A stretch of DNA of 64,000 nt from Dermacentor variabilis. Its lineage: Eukaryota; Arthropoda; Arachnida; Ixodida; Ixodidae. A model generated the notes under the pieces. It did not search any database. It was given only the letters and a program-made list of their open reading frames with translations, and was not told the origin of the DNA. The stretch's first letter is position 1. Each line of letters opens with the position of its first letter. The stretch covers positions 3,600,000-3,663,999 of the forward strand of contig NW_027460346.1 in the NCBI RefSeq assembly GCF_050947875.1, in the 5' to 3' direction. A program made the translations under genes and the position numbers. Below are positions 46,263-55,982 of this stretch, in pieces.

Positions 46263-47366
46263 CTGCGGCTGGTCAGATAAGGTATTAGTCGGAGCTGGCA
46301 TTTGATTGCTGTTAGGTGTTGTGGTATGTTCAATGACTCTATCGGATGTAGTATCATAAAAATAGCATCTGCTGCCTACATGCAGCTTGTCCAGGCTGAG
46401 CTTAAACGCGCATTTTTGGGGCTTGATGAATTTTAACAATTTTGAGCGTGCAAGGCGCGTACTTGGGGCAAAATCTTCTCTGACGGCAAAACATGTACCT
46501 TTTAGCTTACGCCCACATGCCATTATGTTTTCTCTCGTCTTGAAGTGGGCCAGTTTTACTACTATAGGGCGTTTTTTTGTTTCAGAGAATCTTCCAAGTC
46601 GGTGTGCACGCTCAATATCGCTGGCGTTCAATGTTAAACCAAGATTATTTTTGCATAGGTCTAGAATTTTGTTCTCTGAATCACTCCAACGTTCTTTATC
46701 GGAATCGTCAATGCCAAAAAAGAGCAGGTTGGCTCGCCGCATACGGTTGTTGGCGTCAATGTTCGCGGCTTTCAGGGTAGTGATGTCGTGCTGTAGTCGG
46801 CCGATAATGTTAACTGTGGTTGAGGTGGTTGGATCTTGTTGGTCTGAATCTGAGATGTTTGAGCGGCTCATAATTTCAGCTATAAGTTTGTCTTGGGTAG
46901 TTTGGGTTGTTTTGATTTGCTCAAGCTCTACACGAATTGCGGCTTGAACACTTTCTAATCGTTTGATAGCGTCGAGGATAGGCAGGAGTTCAGCAGTAGG
47001 GGATGGACCGGGGTTAACCTCAATGTCACCGGATAATAACAACATAATTTCACACAGAAAATCGAAGGCAAACGCATCGCGACAAAACAACACCACACCG
47101 CGACACTTCAAGTCGTAGGGGCACGACACCGCCACTATACATCTATCATCACTTCTGAATTCCTTAGAATGGGTTAGATAACAAACCTGGAAGGTTAGGA
47201 GCGTTGTGAACCGTCGTTGTTCTGGCGGTGTTGTGCCCCGTGTAGTCGGCGATTCCTTGCTGTTTATATTTAGCGCAATGTGGTCCCGTGGTTGCTGACG
47301 TCGGAGAGTTCCAAGGTTGCCAGGCGGTGTGCCGGGCTCGTGCTGGAAACAGGCGGCTGATGCCAT
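46260..47366 (-). CDS. LINE ORF1: RNA-binding protein with 2A motif
   Basis: 368 residues from ATG at 47366. Residues 1-95 are low in recognisable features. At about 98-112 a hydrophobic run (FAFDFLCEIMLLLS) leads into the 2A motif at 113-121. Next comes a helical region (AIKRLESVQAAIRVELEQIK) that probably forms a coiled coil. Then an RRM-like domain (RRANLLFFGIDD..IERAHRLGR) and a C-terminal domain (RPIVVKLAHFKTRENIM) follow, the architecture of L1-type ORF1 proteins (Transposase_22). The protein is expected to coat element RNA. The frame ends CCG CAG TGA. Confidence 0.85.
   Translation of the reverse strand: MASAACFQHEPGTPPGNLGTLRRQQPRDHIALNINSKESPTTRGTTPPEQRRFTTLLTFQVCYLTHSKEFRSDDRCIVAVSCPYDLKCRGVVLFCRDAFAFDFLCEIMLLLSGDIEVNPGPSPTAELLPILDAIKRLESVQAAIRVELEQIKTTQTTQDKLIAEIMSRSNISDSDQQDPTTSTTVNIIGRLQHDITTLKAANIDANNRMRRANLLFFGIDDSDKERWSDSENKILDLCKNNLGLTLNASDIERAHRLGRFSETKKRPIVVKLAHFKTRENIMACGRKLKGTCFAVREDFAPSTRLARSKLLKFIKPQKCAFKLSLDKLHVGSRCYFYDTTSDRVIEHTTTPNSNQMPAPTNTLSDQPQ
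47004..47030 (-). other. 2A-like ribosome-skipping motif in LINE ORF1
   Basis: Codons for GDIEVNPGP match the D(V/I)ExNPGP 2A consensus exactly and are preceded by a hydrophobic segment ending MLLLS. In 2A sequences the ribosome fails to join the last Gly to the following Pro. The upstream 120 residues would then be released from the RNA-binding part. Such motifs are documented in several APE-type LINEs (CR1, L2, L1Tc and others). Confidence 0.8.
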
Positions 47367-47532
47367 TAGGCTTGATAGGAGGCAGTGGGGTTGGCGGAGA
47401 ACTTGTTTCGTGCAGGTAGGCGGTTCCAGGCGGGCTTTCGGCGGTCAGGGAAGGGCATACGGGTCCAAGTATCAGGTACGTCAGTACCTGGAAGGTTAGG
47501 AGCGTTGTGAACATCGTTGTTGTGGCGGTGTT
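47185..47532 (-). repeat. 50-bp direct repeat in the LINE 5' region
   Basis: CTGGAAGGTTAGGAGCGTTG and what follows through GGCGGTGTTGTGCC occurs at about 47187-47236 and 47490-47537 (plus-strand coordinates), 303 bp apart. The outer copy coincides with the 5' boundary of the element. The inner copy is coding in ORF1 (FTTLLTFQV). Confidence 0.7.
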
Positions 47533-47540
47533 GTGCCATT

Positions 47541-48570
47541 TCCAAGATTCACACCATTTGTGGACAAACTCAATATCCGTGACGGATCATTTAGTAGCCT
47601 AATCCACTAAAGTCCGCTTAATCGCATTTTACTTATTTAGATGTTACGTCTGCATCGCGAATTACACATTTGTAAATAATGGCTATAGCTTATTAACACG
47701 TTGCCGCAAAGACTTTTCTCCCGGTTCGCGTGCGAAATGGAAACTGATCGCATCATCAGCGTGCATCACGAGCGCGCGTAATCATGTCATATAGGGTTAC
47801 GTCATGCGTTGAAGTACCGGGATATGTGCTATCGTGTGACATTCCAACCAGAGCGCCAAGCCAGGTCCGCGCTTGCTTTGCTGGCGCTCGTCGCCCGAAA
47901 GAAATAAAACGAAGAATCATTGTTGGTTTTCAACAGCAGAGTCGCGTGGGGCTTTTGAGCCAACGAGACATGCCATTAGTTTCTTCGCTACAGGCTTTCT
48001 AGCTTCGTGCCGTGGCTTTTGCTGTATATCATATCCTTAAATGGAGAGGTTATGCGCGCTCCTCACGCCCACGACTTCGATTTCCATTGCAAATTGGATC
48101 TGAACTCTTCATGCTAGTGTTCCTTAAATAAGGCCGTTTTGTTCGTTTTAAAAGCTTAGTTAAATTTTTAGTTAGTGAATATTAGTTAATTAGTCTTCCG
48201 AATGATCAGTTTGCTTTCCCTTGCCAACGAAACTATCACTTTGTCTCTTATGTTCTACATTTATTAATTAGATAGCGTCAAAGCTAGAACAGCGGTACTA
48301 ACACGTAGCGGGACAAAATAAATGACATAATCAATCAATAACTGTGATATTGTCTTTAACATTTAGAGGCAGTCTTCAATCATGACCGGCACGTGGCTTT
48401 GTACCTACGATCTCTAAGCTACTTCAACTAACGTTTTTTTTAGTTAGTCGCCCGCTTCCATGCATATTTATTACCGAATTCATTTGTATCAACTCACATC
48501 CGCCTAATATTAAAGCGTACTTGATGTGGTAGGGCCCATGCTAGTTTCTTGATTCCGTTCGTGCTCTTAA
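47541..48570. other. Stretch between two LINEs, no recognised feature
   Basis: AT-rich sequence between the CR1/L2-group LINE and the I-clade LINE. No exon, RNA gene or clear repeat terminus seen. Confidence 0.4.
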
Positions 48571-49272
48571 GAGTTCCATGATGCAACACGTGGTCGTCCT
48601 TGCTACCGATCCCGGGGACACAGCCAGTCCCAAAGTCGCAGTAGGTCCAGGGTCCGCAGGCCGTCCAAGGACCAGAAGCAACCACGTGGTCGAAGCCGAT
48701 CTGGGAGCCGCAGCCTGACGCAGCAGAAACAGCCACCGAAGGAACCTCAGGCCGCGTGGACGAAAACGACCGACCATCACACCGGGAAGGCGACAGCGGT
48801 GAGTTGGTCAGCGCAGTTCCCCCCTCTTTCCTCCTCCCTTCCTTCACATCCGTCCGCACAGCAAACAAATAAACAAAACAAACTGTCTCCCACAGCGACG
48901 CTTTCACTCACCCAGACACACACACTCGCACCTGAGAAACTCCCTCACAATTCCTGCACCAAACAAGAAGTGTGCGAAATGATAGAGGAAATGGCGACTG
49001 TTTTAAGAGCGGAGATGCAAAAAATGAAGGAAGAGATCATGGCTGATGTCAAGCACATGCTACAACAGGTCGTACAACAAGCCATGACTGACATGAAACA
49101 ATTAATCAGTGCAACTTTTAGCTCAACTTTCAGCCATCAAAACGACTCACTTCCACATGACACTAACGCCACTAGAGAACCAAGAAGGTCACACCCTTAT
49201 ACCCGTCCGGCTCGTACAACACCTGCCCTCACCAGCGAGGCGGTATCAACCAATCATGGCCAGCAAACCTAA
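48571..49272 (+). CDS. I-clade LINE ORF1 (gag-like), N-terminus incomplete
   Basis: The frame is open from just after a TAA at 48568 and has no ATG at its head, so the N-terminus is lost. The first part is Ser/Arg-rich (SRGHSQSQSRSRSRVRR, GRSRSGSRS). It is followed by KATAVSWSAQF, Ser/Thr/Pro-rich sequence and a helical segment (CEMIEEMATVLRAEMQKMKE, then MKQLIS) likely to form a coiled coil. This is the usual layout of the RNA-binding ORF1 of tick I-type elements; no CCHC knuckles are present. It ends TAA at 49270-49272, overlapping ORF2. Confidence 0.65.
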   Translation, partial: EFHDATRGRPCYRSRGHSQSQSRSRSRVRRPSKDQKQPRGRSRSGSRSLTQQKQPPKEPQAAWTKTTDHHTGKATAVSWSAQFPPLSSSLPSHPSAQQTNKQNKLSPTATLSLTQTHTLAPEKLPHNSCTKQEVCEMIEEMATVLRAEMQKMKEEIMADVKHMLQQVVQQAMTDMKQLISATFSSTFSHQNDSLPHDTNATREPRRSHPYTRPARTTPALTSEAVSTNHGQQT

Positions 49273-52200
49273 GAGGCGCACTACCACCACCTTCCGGGTG
49301 TGGCAATGGCATTGTAGAGGGTGCCGAAGCAAGAAGGGTTCCCTCACACAGTTCCTAGCCACACGTCCTCACCCACCAGACGTTATAGCACTTCAAGAAG
49401 TACATTGCACTCCCACACTCAGTGGATACAATGCATACACCGACAAGCATGACACCACCAAACAACCACTAGCTGCCACCCTTGTGTCCAAACAAATCAC
49501 AGTGATCGAGCACACGCTCGACAGCTCTCACATTCCGCATGTGCTCTTCGAAATTGTACCTAGGAATCGATATGAAACCAGCTTGTTTTTACTTAATATC
49601 TACAGTGCACCCAAATCGCGACGAGACGACTTCGGACAACTTTTTTCGGCCGCCAGTAAACAAGCCAAAAAATTGATTATTCTGGGAGATTTCAATGCGT
49701 CCCACCCAGCCTGGGGGTACCAAACAGAAACTCCAAAAGGCCGCCGTCTAGCCCACGCCATGAACCTTCATCAATTCACTCTGCTGACAGAACCTGACAA
49801 ACCAACCAGAACGGGTAACAGTGTAAGCAGGAATACCTGCCCTGACCTAACAATGGTCAAGGGGTTGTCTCAATGCTCCTGGAACAACCTAATGGAGAAT
49901 CTGGGCAGTGACCACAGCATTGTAGCCACAGACGTCCAACTGGTGGCCATACGCACCCCAGAACGTTCAATTAAAATAACAAACTGGGACACTTTCCGGC
50001 GCAACAGAACCAAATCTGAACAACACGACCCGCCATCTCTACGCGAGTGGACACAACAGCTACAAGCAGATTTTAAAGCAGCCATTAAGCAAATTACTGC
50101 AACAACGGAGGCACCGGATGTGGACAGACATCTGCTCCATCTCTGGGATGCTCGAAGAGGCCTGACCAAACGATGGAAGAGGCAGAGGCACAACCGTAGG
50201 CTGAAACAAAGAATCGCCCGGATCACAGCAGAAGCTGAAGAATACGCCACCAGCCTCACTAATAGTAATTGGCACAACCTCTGCGACCGCCTTAATGGCA
50301 CACTAAGTACTTCAAAAACGTGGTCCCTCCTCAGGGCACTACTCGACCCAACGCACACAAAAACGCACACAACGAACACAGTCCGCACTATCATCCACAA
50401 ACAACAAATGAATGATGACGCGCTCCTCCAAACACTGCAACAAAGATACATTGCTACAGGCCACCGACCGGAGTACAAAGACTATCCACACGAGGAAGAA
50501 ACCCAATTGGACGGCGATATTACAGAGACAGAAGTGAGGGCAGCCCTACACGGCATAAGACGAAACACGGCCCCCGGAGCAGACGGCATTCACTATGCAC
50601 TGCTACGCAACCTCGACGACCAGGCCATACGGCAACTCACTGCATACTACAACGACAATCGGCAAAACGGAACGCTTCCACAGGAATGGCGACACGCCGA
50701 TATCACCTTAATTCCGAAAGCCGGGAAACCGCTGTCCCTCCAAAATCTCAGACCCATTTCCTTGACTTCGTGTATTGGCAAACTCTTCGAGCACGTAGTT
50801 TTAAATCGCCTCCAGCCTCACCTCGAAGCGAACCAATTCTTTCCCAATACCTTATTCGGCTATCGACCAGGTCTGTCTGCGCAGGACATACTCCTACAAC
50901 TTAAGGAGGAGGTTGTGGATGGTCCAAGTAAAGCTGAAACAAGAGCCATTCTGGCGTTGGACCTCAAAGGAGCCTTCGATAACGTCTCACATGACCTCAT
51001 TCTAAACAACCTTGCATTCTCCCGATGCGGAAAGCGTATCTATGATTATGTCCGAGCCTTTTTATCTGACCGAACAGCCACCATCGGCCTAGGTGATATT
51101 CGGTCTGATATCATAAAACTTTCTGGCAGAGGGACTCCCCAGGGTTCGGTTCTCTCACCCACCCTGTTCAACGTAGCGATGGCAAAGCTACCACCGCTCC
51201 TCGACAAACTTCCGAACGTGCAGCACGCCCTGTACGCCGATGATATTACAATCTGGGTGACCACAGGGTCAGACGGCGCCATTCAAGACGCACTACAGGA
51301 AGCCGTAAATATAGTTCAAGTGTATGCAACAGCCGGAGGACTCACATGCGCGGCTGAGAAGTCAGAGCCCCTGCTTGTATTCAAAAAACGGAACAAGGCC
51401 TATATTCCACCAGCCATCACATTGCATCTCAATGGCAACGTTATTCCAAGGGTAGACAGACTACGTGTACTAGGACTTCACATACAACACAACGGGAAGG
51501 CCACACATACCCTACACGTGCTCCGCCACCAACTTACCCAAATAACGCACATGATAAAGCGCATTACAAACCGCCGACAAGGACTGAAAGAAAAGGACGT
51601 ACTCCTAATCGTGCAAGCCCTCATAATTAGCCGATTAACCTACCACCTCCCCTATCATAATCTGACTCAGACTGAGATGCGCCAGATGGACACCCTCCTC
51701 CGTACGGCACTAAAGGCAGCGCTGGGACTACCCCAACATGCGTCTACGCAGCTCCTACTACGACTGGGGGTGCACAACACCACCTGCGAACTAGTTGAAG
51801 GTCATTTTAACAGCCAATTGCAACGTCTGCAACGAACAATGCAAGGGTGCCACATCCTATCCCGGCTAGGATACCAAATACCAAGAAAACCACGACAGGA
51901 AAACCGCACACTTCTTCCGCTTAGCATTCGCAACAAAATTCACGTGGCCCCGATTCCCCGGAATATGCACCCTGACCGTCATAAAGGTCGACGAAAGGCA
52001 AGAGCACAAGCCCTGGCTCGCCTATTTGGCGATGACAAATCAAACACTCCAGTCCTATACACCGACGTGGCCCGCTACCCACAGAAACGTGCCCTATGTC
52101 TAGTCGTACTAGATAGTGCAGACATTCCGAGAGCTTCGGCCACGCTCAACACTGTGGACAGTGGCACGGCGGAAGAGGCTGCTATTGCCCTAGCCATCGT

Positions 52201-52843
52201 ACATGCTTCAACCATGCCGGCGCCGGATGGACCTAGCACAGTGGTCACTGATTCTCAGACCGCCTGCAGGGCTTTGGCACAAGGGAGGGTGACACCCTAC
52301 ACACACCGCATCCTTACATCATTACACCCCACAGCGTTACACAGGGTGCGTATCGTCTGGACACCTGGACACGCCTCTCTCCATGGTAATGAACGCGCTA
52401 ATGCGGTAGCCCGAGAGCTCGCTAACCGGACGCCATTGGAAGAGCTGTCCAACCCAGACGACGCACCGACAGAACCACTGAACTACACTGAAACTCTACA
52501 GTATTACAGAGATACCAGGAGACACTTGCCTCCACCACATAATTCCCTTAATCGAGAAGATGCCGTCGCGTGGCGACAGCTTCAAACTAATTCATTTCCC
52601 TGCCTCTTTTATCTTCACCTCTTCCACCCGACACAATATCCCTCGTACTGTACCTATTGTGGAGCAAAGCCCACAGTATATCATTGCACGTGGGAGTGCC
52701 CACACCCTCCGGTCTACTCCCCTATTCCTTCACCTTCCCCTTCCTCCTGGGAGACTGCGCTGACCAGCTCAGACCCGCAAGAGCAGCGACGGCTGATTCG
52801 GCGGGCACGCGGAGTGGCGCGAGCCAATGGGGCCCTGAACTAA
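49256..52843 (+). CDS. I-clade LINE ORF2: endonuclease, reverse transcriptase, RNase H, zinc knuckle
   Basis: 1195 residues from ATG at 49256 (MASKPKRR), which overlaps ORF1 by 17 nt; the frame is also open upstream to 49109. Endonuclease: VIALQEVH, ILGDFNASHPAWG (about 143), GSDHSIV. RT: APGADGIHY, LRPISLTSCIGKLFEH, LALDLKGAFDNVSH, GRGTPQGSVLSPTLFN and the catalytic LYADDITIW (about 659). RNase H from about 934: LYTDVA, GTAEEAAIAL, VTDSQTACRAL, WTPGHASLHGNERANA. The last conserved Asp (GNE.AD) is Asn here. A CX2CX7HX4C knuckle (CTYCGAKPTVYHCTWEC) is at about 1131-1150. The enzyme primes reverse transcription at nicked target DNA. Confidence 0.9.
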   Translation: MASKPKRRTTTTFRVWQWHCRGCRSKKGSLTQFLATRPHPPDVIALQEVHCTPTLSGYNAYTDKHDTTKQPLAATLVSKQITVIEHTLDSSHIPHVLFEIVPRNRYETSLFLLNIYSAPKSRRDDFGQLFSAASKQAKKLIILGDFNASHPAWGYQTETPKGRRLAHAMNLHQFTLLTEPDKPTRTGNSVSRNTCPDLTMVKGLSQCSWNNLMENLGSDHSIVATDVQLVAIRTPERSIKITNWDTFRRNRTKSEQHDPPSLREWTQQLQADFKAAIKQITATTEAPDVDRHLLHLWDARRGLTKRWKRQRHNRRLKQRIARITAEAEEYATSLTNSNWHNLCDRLNGTLSTSKTWSLLRALLDPTHTKTHTTNTVRTIIHKQQMNDDALLQTLQQRYIATGHRPEYKDYPHEEETQLDGDITETEVRAALHGIRRNTAPGADGIHYALLRNLDDQAIRQLTAYYNDNRQNGTLPQEWRHADITLIPKAGKPLSLQNLRPISLTSCIGKLFEHVVLNRLQPHLEANQFFPNTLFGYRPGLSAQDILLQLKEEVVDGPSKAETRAILALDLKGAFDNVSHDLILNNLAFSRCGKRIYDYVRAFLSDRTATIGLGDIRSDIIKLSGRGTPQGSVLSPTLFNVAMAKLPPLLDKLPNVQHALYADDITIWVTTGSDGAIQDALQEAVNIVQVYATAGGLTCAAEKSEPLLVFKKRNKAYIPPAITLHLNGNVIPRVDRLRVLGLHIQHNGKATHTLHVLRHQLTQITHMIKRITNRRQGLKEKDVLLIVQALIISRLTYHLPYHNLTQTEMRQMDTLLRTALKAALGLPQHASTQLLLRLGVHNTTCELVEGHFNSQLQRLQRTMQGCHILSRLGYQIPRKPRQENRTLLPLSIRNKIHVAPIPRNMHPDRHKGRRKARAQALARLFGDDKSNTPVLYTDVARYPQKRALCLVVLDSADIPRASATLNTVDSGTAEEAAIALAIVHASTMPAPDGPSTVVTDSQTACRALAQGRVTPYTHRILTSLHPTALHRVRIVWTPGHASLHGNERANAVARELANRTPLEELSNPDDAPTEPLNYTETLQYYRDTRRHLPPPHNSLNREDAVAWRQLQTNSFPCLFYLHLFHPTQYPSYCTYCGAKPTVYHCTWECPHPPVYSPIPSPSPSSWETALTSSDPQEQRRLIRRARGVARANGALN

Positions 52844-53020
52844 GGGCTCCACCCTGCGAGGAAGTCGCCCAAACTCATGATAAATGTTTTCTCTCTCTCT
52901 CTCTCTCCACGAAACAGTACAGAAGGACAGATCCTTCTTTCGAGATGGCATCGGCAGCTACAGAATTTTGGAGATTTTCCTCGTTATTTTTACCAGAAAA
53001 CCCTACCAACGTGCAGGCGA

Positions 53021-53181
<161 letters not shown>

Positions 53182-53410
53182 ACCCGCCGTGGTTGCTCAG
53201 TGGCTATGGTGTTGGGCTGCTGAGCACGAGGTCGCGGGATCGAATCCCGGCCACGGCGGCCGCATTTCGTTGGGGGCGAAATGCGAAAACACCCGTGTGC
53301 TTAGATTAAGGTGCACGTTAAAGAACCCCAGGTGGTCAAAATTTCCAGAGTCTCCACTACGGCGTGCCTCATAATCAGAAAGTGGTTTTGGCACGTAAAA
53401 CCCCAAATAT

Positions 53411-53415
<5 letters not shown>
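53182..53415 (+). mobile_element. tRNA-derived SINE (Ruka-like) inserted in a CA microsatellite
   Basis: Starts ACCCGCCGTGGTTGCTCAGT and ends CCCCAAATATTATTA. It differs from the copy at 13350-13593 at only about five positions (for example CGTTGGG against CGATGGG). CA repeats flank both sides, so the target-site duplication lies within the microsatellite and cannot be measured. Confidence 0.9.
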
Positions 53416-53484
<69 letters not shown>

Positions 53485-53510
53485 GCGCGCGCACGCACGC
53501 ACGCACGCTG
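53416..53510. repeat. (CA)n, (CG)n and (GCAC)n microsatellite
   Basis: CA repeat continuing past the SINE, changing into a CGCGCGCG run and then GCACGCACGCAC. Alternating purine-pyrimidine throughout, a Z-DNA-prone pattern. Confidence 0.95.
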
Positions 53511-53599
53511 TGAAATACAACCGGTAAAATGCGGCCCGTCGCCGCAATCATTCATAGACGCATGCGTTCTGTCTGTGCTTCACTGTGCGTCTGGATTCG

Positions 53600-54205
53600 G
53601 GATTTTATTGCGATAGCAATTACACGAACACTTCAGGCGCATCTCCGCCGTCGGCGTCTCCGTGATTCTCCGTAGAAAGTCCAAGTGCAATAACACTGTG
53701 GTTGCGCGCCGTATGCTGTAGATGCGAGTAAAAGCGTGCGAGGGTGAGCAGAGGATTGTGGCTTGATCTCACTCGCACAAGGGAGGAAGACAGGGAGGGA
53801 AACACGCCGTATTCTACAGCGCGCAAAACACCAGGGTGGGAGGCGGCAGTTGCGTTGACGCGGCGGAACAACGGAGTCTAGGTGCAACATGGGCTCGTAG
53901 ATTCGTGTGCGCTGTGTTCTCGCCGCTTAGTTCACGTTAAAGCGAGAGGCAGCACGCAGGTCAATTCGCTCGCTGCAGCTGCCGCTCTTCCTCACGCCAA
54001 CGTTATTTTTTTGACAGGGAGTGTCCGCGTTGATCGAGTGCGATGTCTTTCTGTTTGTCTGTGCGCGACTGACACCAAGCTTACTAATTTAGTGAGTAAA
54101 AGCGAATGTTTACGCATGTTTACGGTCGATAAAACTGCTATGCTTACTTCGTATACTTGTCTACTAAATTACTATCGCAATCGATGCTTCGCCTTTCGGG
54201 CGAGA
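53600..54205 (+). repeat. Dispersed repeat with ATTGCGATAG inverted ends
   Basis: The start TTATTGCGATAGCAATTA and the end AATTACTATCGCAATCG are inverted relative to each other (ATTGCGATAG(C/T)AATT). The 3' two-thirds match 34975-35475. About 600 bp, no coding frame, no clear target-site duplication. It behaves like a MITE of unknown superfamily. Confidence 0.55.
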
Positions 54206-54238
54206 CTGTGACATTTTGTGGAGCATGTCGTGTAAATT

Positions 54239-55982
54239 CAGGGTATCTACCAACCGGGAAAACCGGGAAAACCAAGGAACCGGGGAATTCTCAGGGATTT
54301 TGGATAGTCAGAATATACTGAGCGAAAACTCAGGGAATTTGTGCATCTATGAGGGAAAATTAGCTGTAATTCTATTGAAAGCGAATGAAAGTCGCGGCAA
54401 TGCTGGCTCGAGTAACAGAGAGGAATCGTAACGAATCGTCTTTGACGCCGTGTCATCGGCTGGAGGAGTTGACAGTATTAGCGTACAGTCAACGATCGGC
54501 TTTCCGGATGCCCGATAATTTCGACGGCTTCGCGGCACCTCTACGTACCCCGGGCCATAAAGTCATTGTTTAAGAATGTATGAAATTTCGGACGCAAGAA
54601 CCCTTTGATGTCCGAGTTTCCGGACTTTTTGCCATCACCGCAGGTCCGAAAGGGCGTTAATCAAAGCCACCACCGCCGCCATTTTGATTACCTCACTGGC
54701 TCGAACCGGCGCTCTCGCACACTGATCAGCTATAGCAGCCGCAGCCACCACCGCGGCAACGCTAGGCCTAGCTCCTTCGATGCTCGCTATTAGGCTACTT
54801 GCTGTTCGGTGCCGTGCTTTTTATTGAAAGAATTCGCCGCTGTCATGAATGGCACTGACTCCACCTTTGTGGTCCTCGCGATTTCCTCCGAAGCTCGGAA
54901 AGCACGACGCGTTGCATAATGCCGGTTCCCGGAAGTCAACTTCGCCTCGGTATAGTGTTGTCACGCGGTGAAGCATCCGTAAAAGTATTGCGGTGAAGCA
55001 TAACGGGCATGGGAAGGGGCAATTATCACGGGGCACAGTATGTACTCCTTAATTATACATGCGTGCACCCGCCATCTTCCGTCACAGCACGAGCACCAAT
55101 ATGCCGAATAAGGCAGGCCTTCAGAGATTTTCGGATGTGCTTGTGGCGATTTGAGCTCTTAAGGGCAGCAAAGGACGTGCATTAATTTTTTTCGAACTGC
55201 CCAAATTTTCGGACGTTTTCGCGGCGCCTGGGAAATCCAAAAAGTCAGGCGTTTACTGTACAACTGACTGAGATGATGCTTAAAATGGTCCATGGGGCGA
55301 ACGCTCGGTGGAAGGAGGACTAGAACAGAAAAGACCTACGCATCGACGAATGAATGGGAAAATAAGTGTGCCGCCGCTTCCTTCAAGGAGCTTGAGCTCA
55401 AACAAGAAAGTGTTGGCTGACGCCGAGATGTAGGCGTTCCTCATCCAAAGCGAACTCTTTAAAGCAGTCAAACCCAACACAGAGGCGTTGTGCGTGGACC
55501 GAGAGTATGTCAGGACAGCTGACGTTGACTTACGAGCTGTTGAGAGAGAATCTCACTTGTGACAAAGTTCGGGCCTCATACGAATGAGCTTGCTCTCAGT
55601 TGATAGAAGTAGCTCATATTCGAAAATATTTGCTTCTGTATGCACCTCTATTTTACTCATATTTGAGAATGTTCGACTTATTTTGCAATGGGTTTTACCA
55701 TTCTTTTTCTCGAATATATCTTATTCACTGTGCATTTTAGTAACCCCTCCATACTGTTTTCTTTTTGAATAAGATAAACACTATTCTTTACTATATTCAA
55801 AGTGAATTAAGTCGTCTTTTATTTTTAACATACTTACTAGAGAGTGATATCATCGTGCGACATGGTGTCGGCCCGTCTTGACATAAAACAAAGTTCTGTG
55901 TCGCTCACCGAATCTTGCAAAGGCGCTCAGGGAAAACCTCGAGAACTCAGGCAATGGAAATATATAGTTGCTAGACACCCTG
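54239..55982. mobile_element. hAT-like non-autonomous DNA transposon, copy 2
   Basis: Starts CAGGGTATCTACCAACCGGG, ends TAGACACCCTG, and aligns with 3934-5646 along its whole length with many point changes. The 8-bp flanks TGTAAATT and TGTAAGAT match at 6 of 8, consistent with a hAT-type 8-bp duplication that has since mutated. No transposase is recognised. Confidence 0.65.

Larger units (their letters stand above)
43093..47540 (-). mobile_element. CR1/L2-group LINE, near full length
   Basis: About 4.45 kb on the minus strand: a 5' region with a 50-bp direct repeat, ORF1 (47366-46260), one TGA, ORF2 (46259-43428), then a 3' UTR ending CTTCAATAAATG followed by (AAATG)n at about 43093-43120. 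Endonuclease and reverse transcriptase without RNase H plus a short tandem-repeat tail point to the CR1/L2 part of the Jockey group. Both frames are open throughout, which suggests a recent insertion. No target-site duplication was identified. Confidence 0.85.
48571..52900 (+). mobile_element. I-clade LINE, nearly complete 3' part
   Basis: ORF1 (gag-like, 5'-incomplete) and ORF2 (EN-RT-RNase H-zinc knuckle) on the plus strand, ending in a short 3' UTR with a CTCTCTCT tract before the CA microsatellite. RNase H after the RT is diagnostic of the I group of LINEs. ORF2 has no internal stop, so the copy is young, but its 5' end is missing or decayed upstream of 48571. Confidence 0.85.

Noticed and set aside
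46387..46947. 186-codon plus-strand frame
   Set aside because: Antisense shadow of the CR1/L2-group LINE ORF1.
49870..50478. 202-codon minus-strand frame
   Set aside because: Antisense shadow of the I-clade LINE ORF2.
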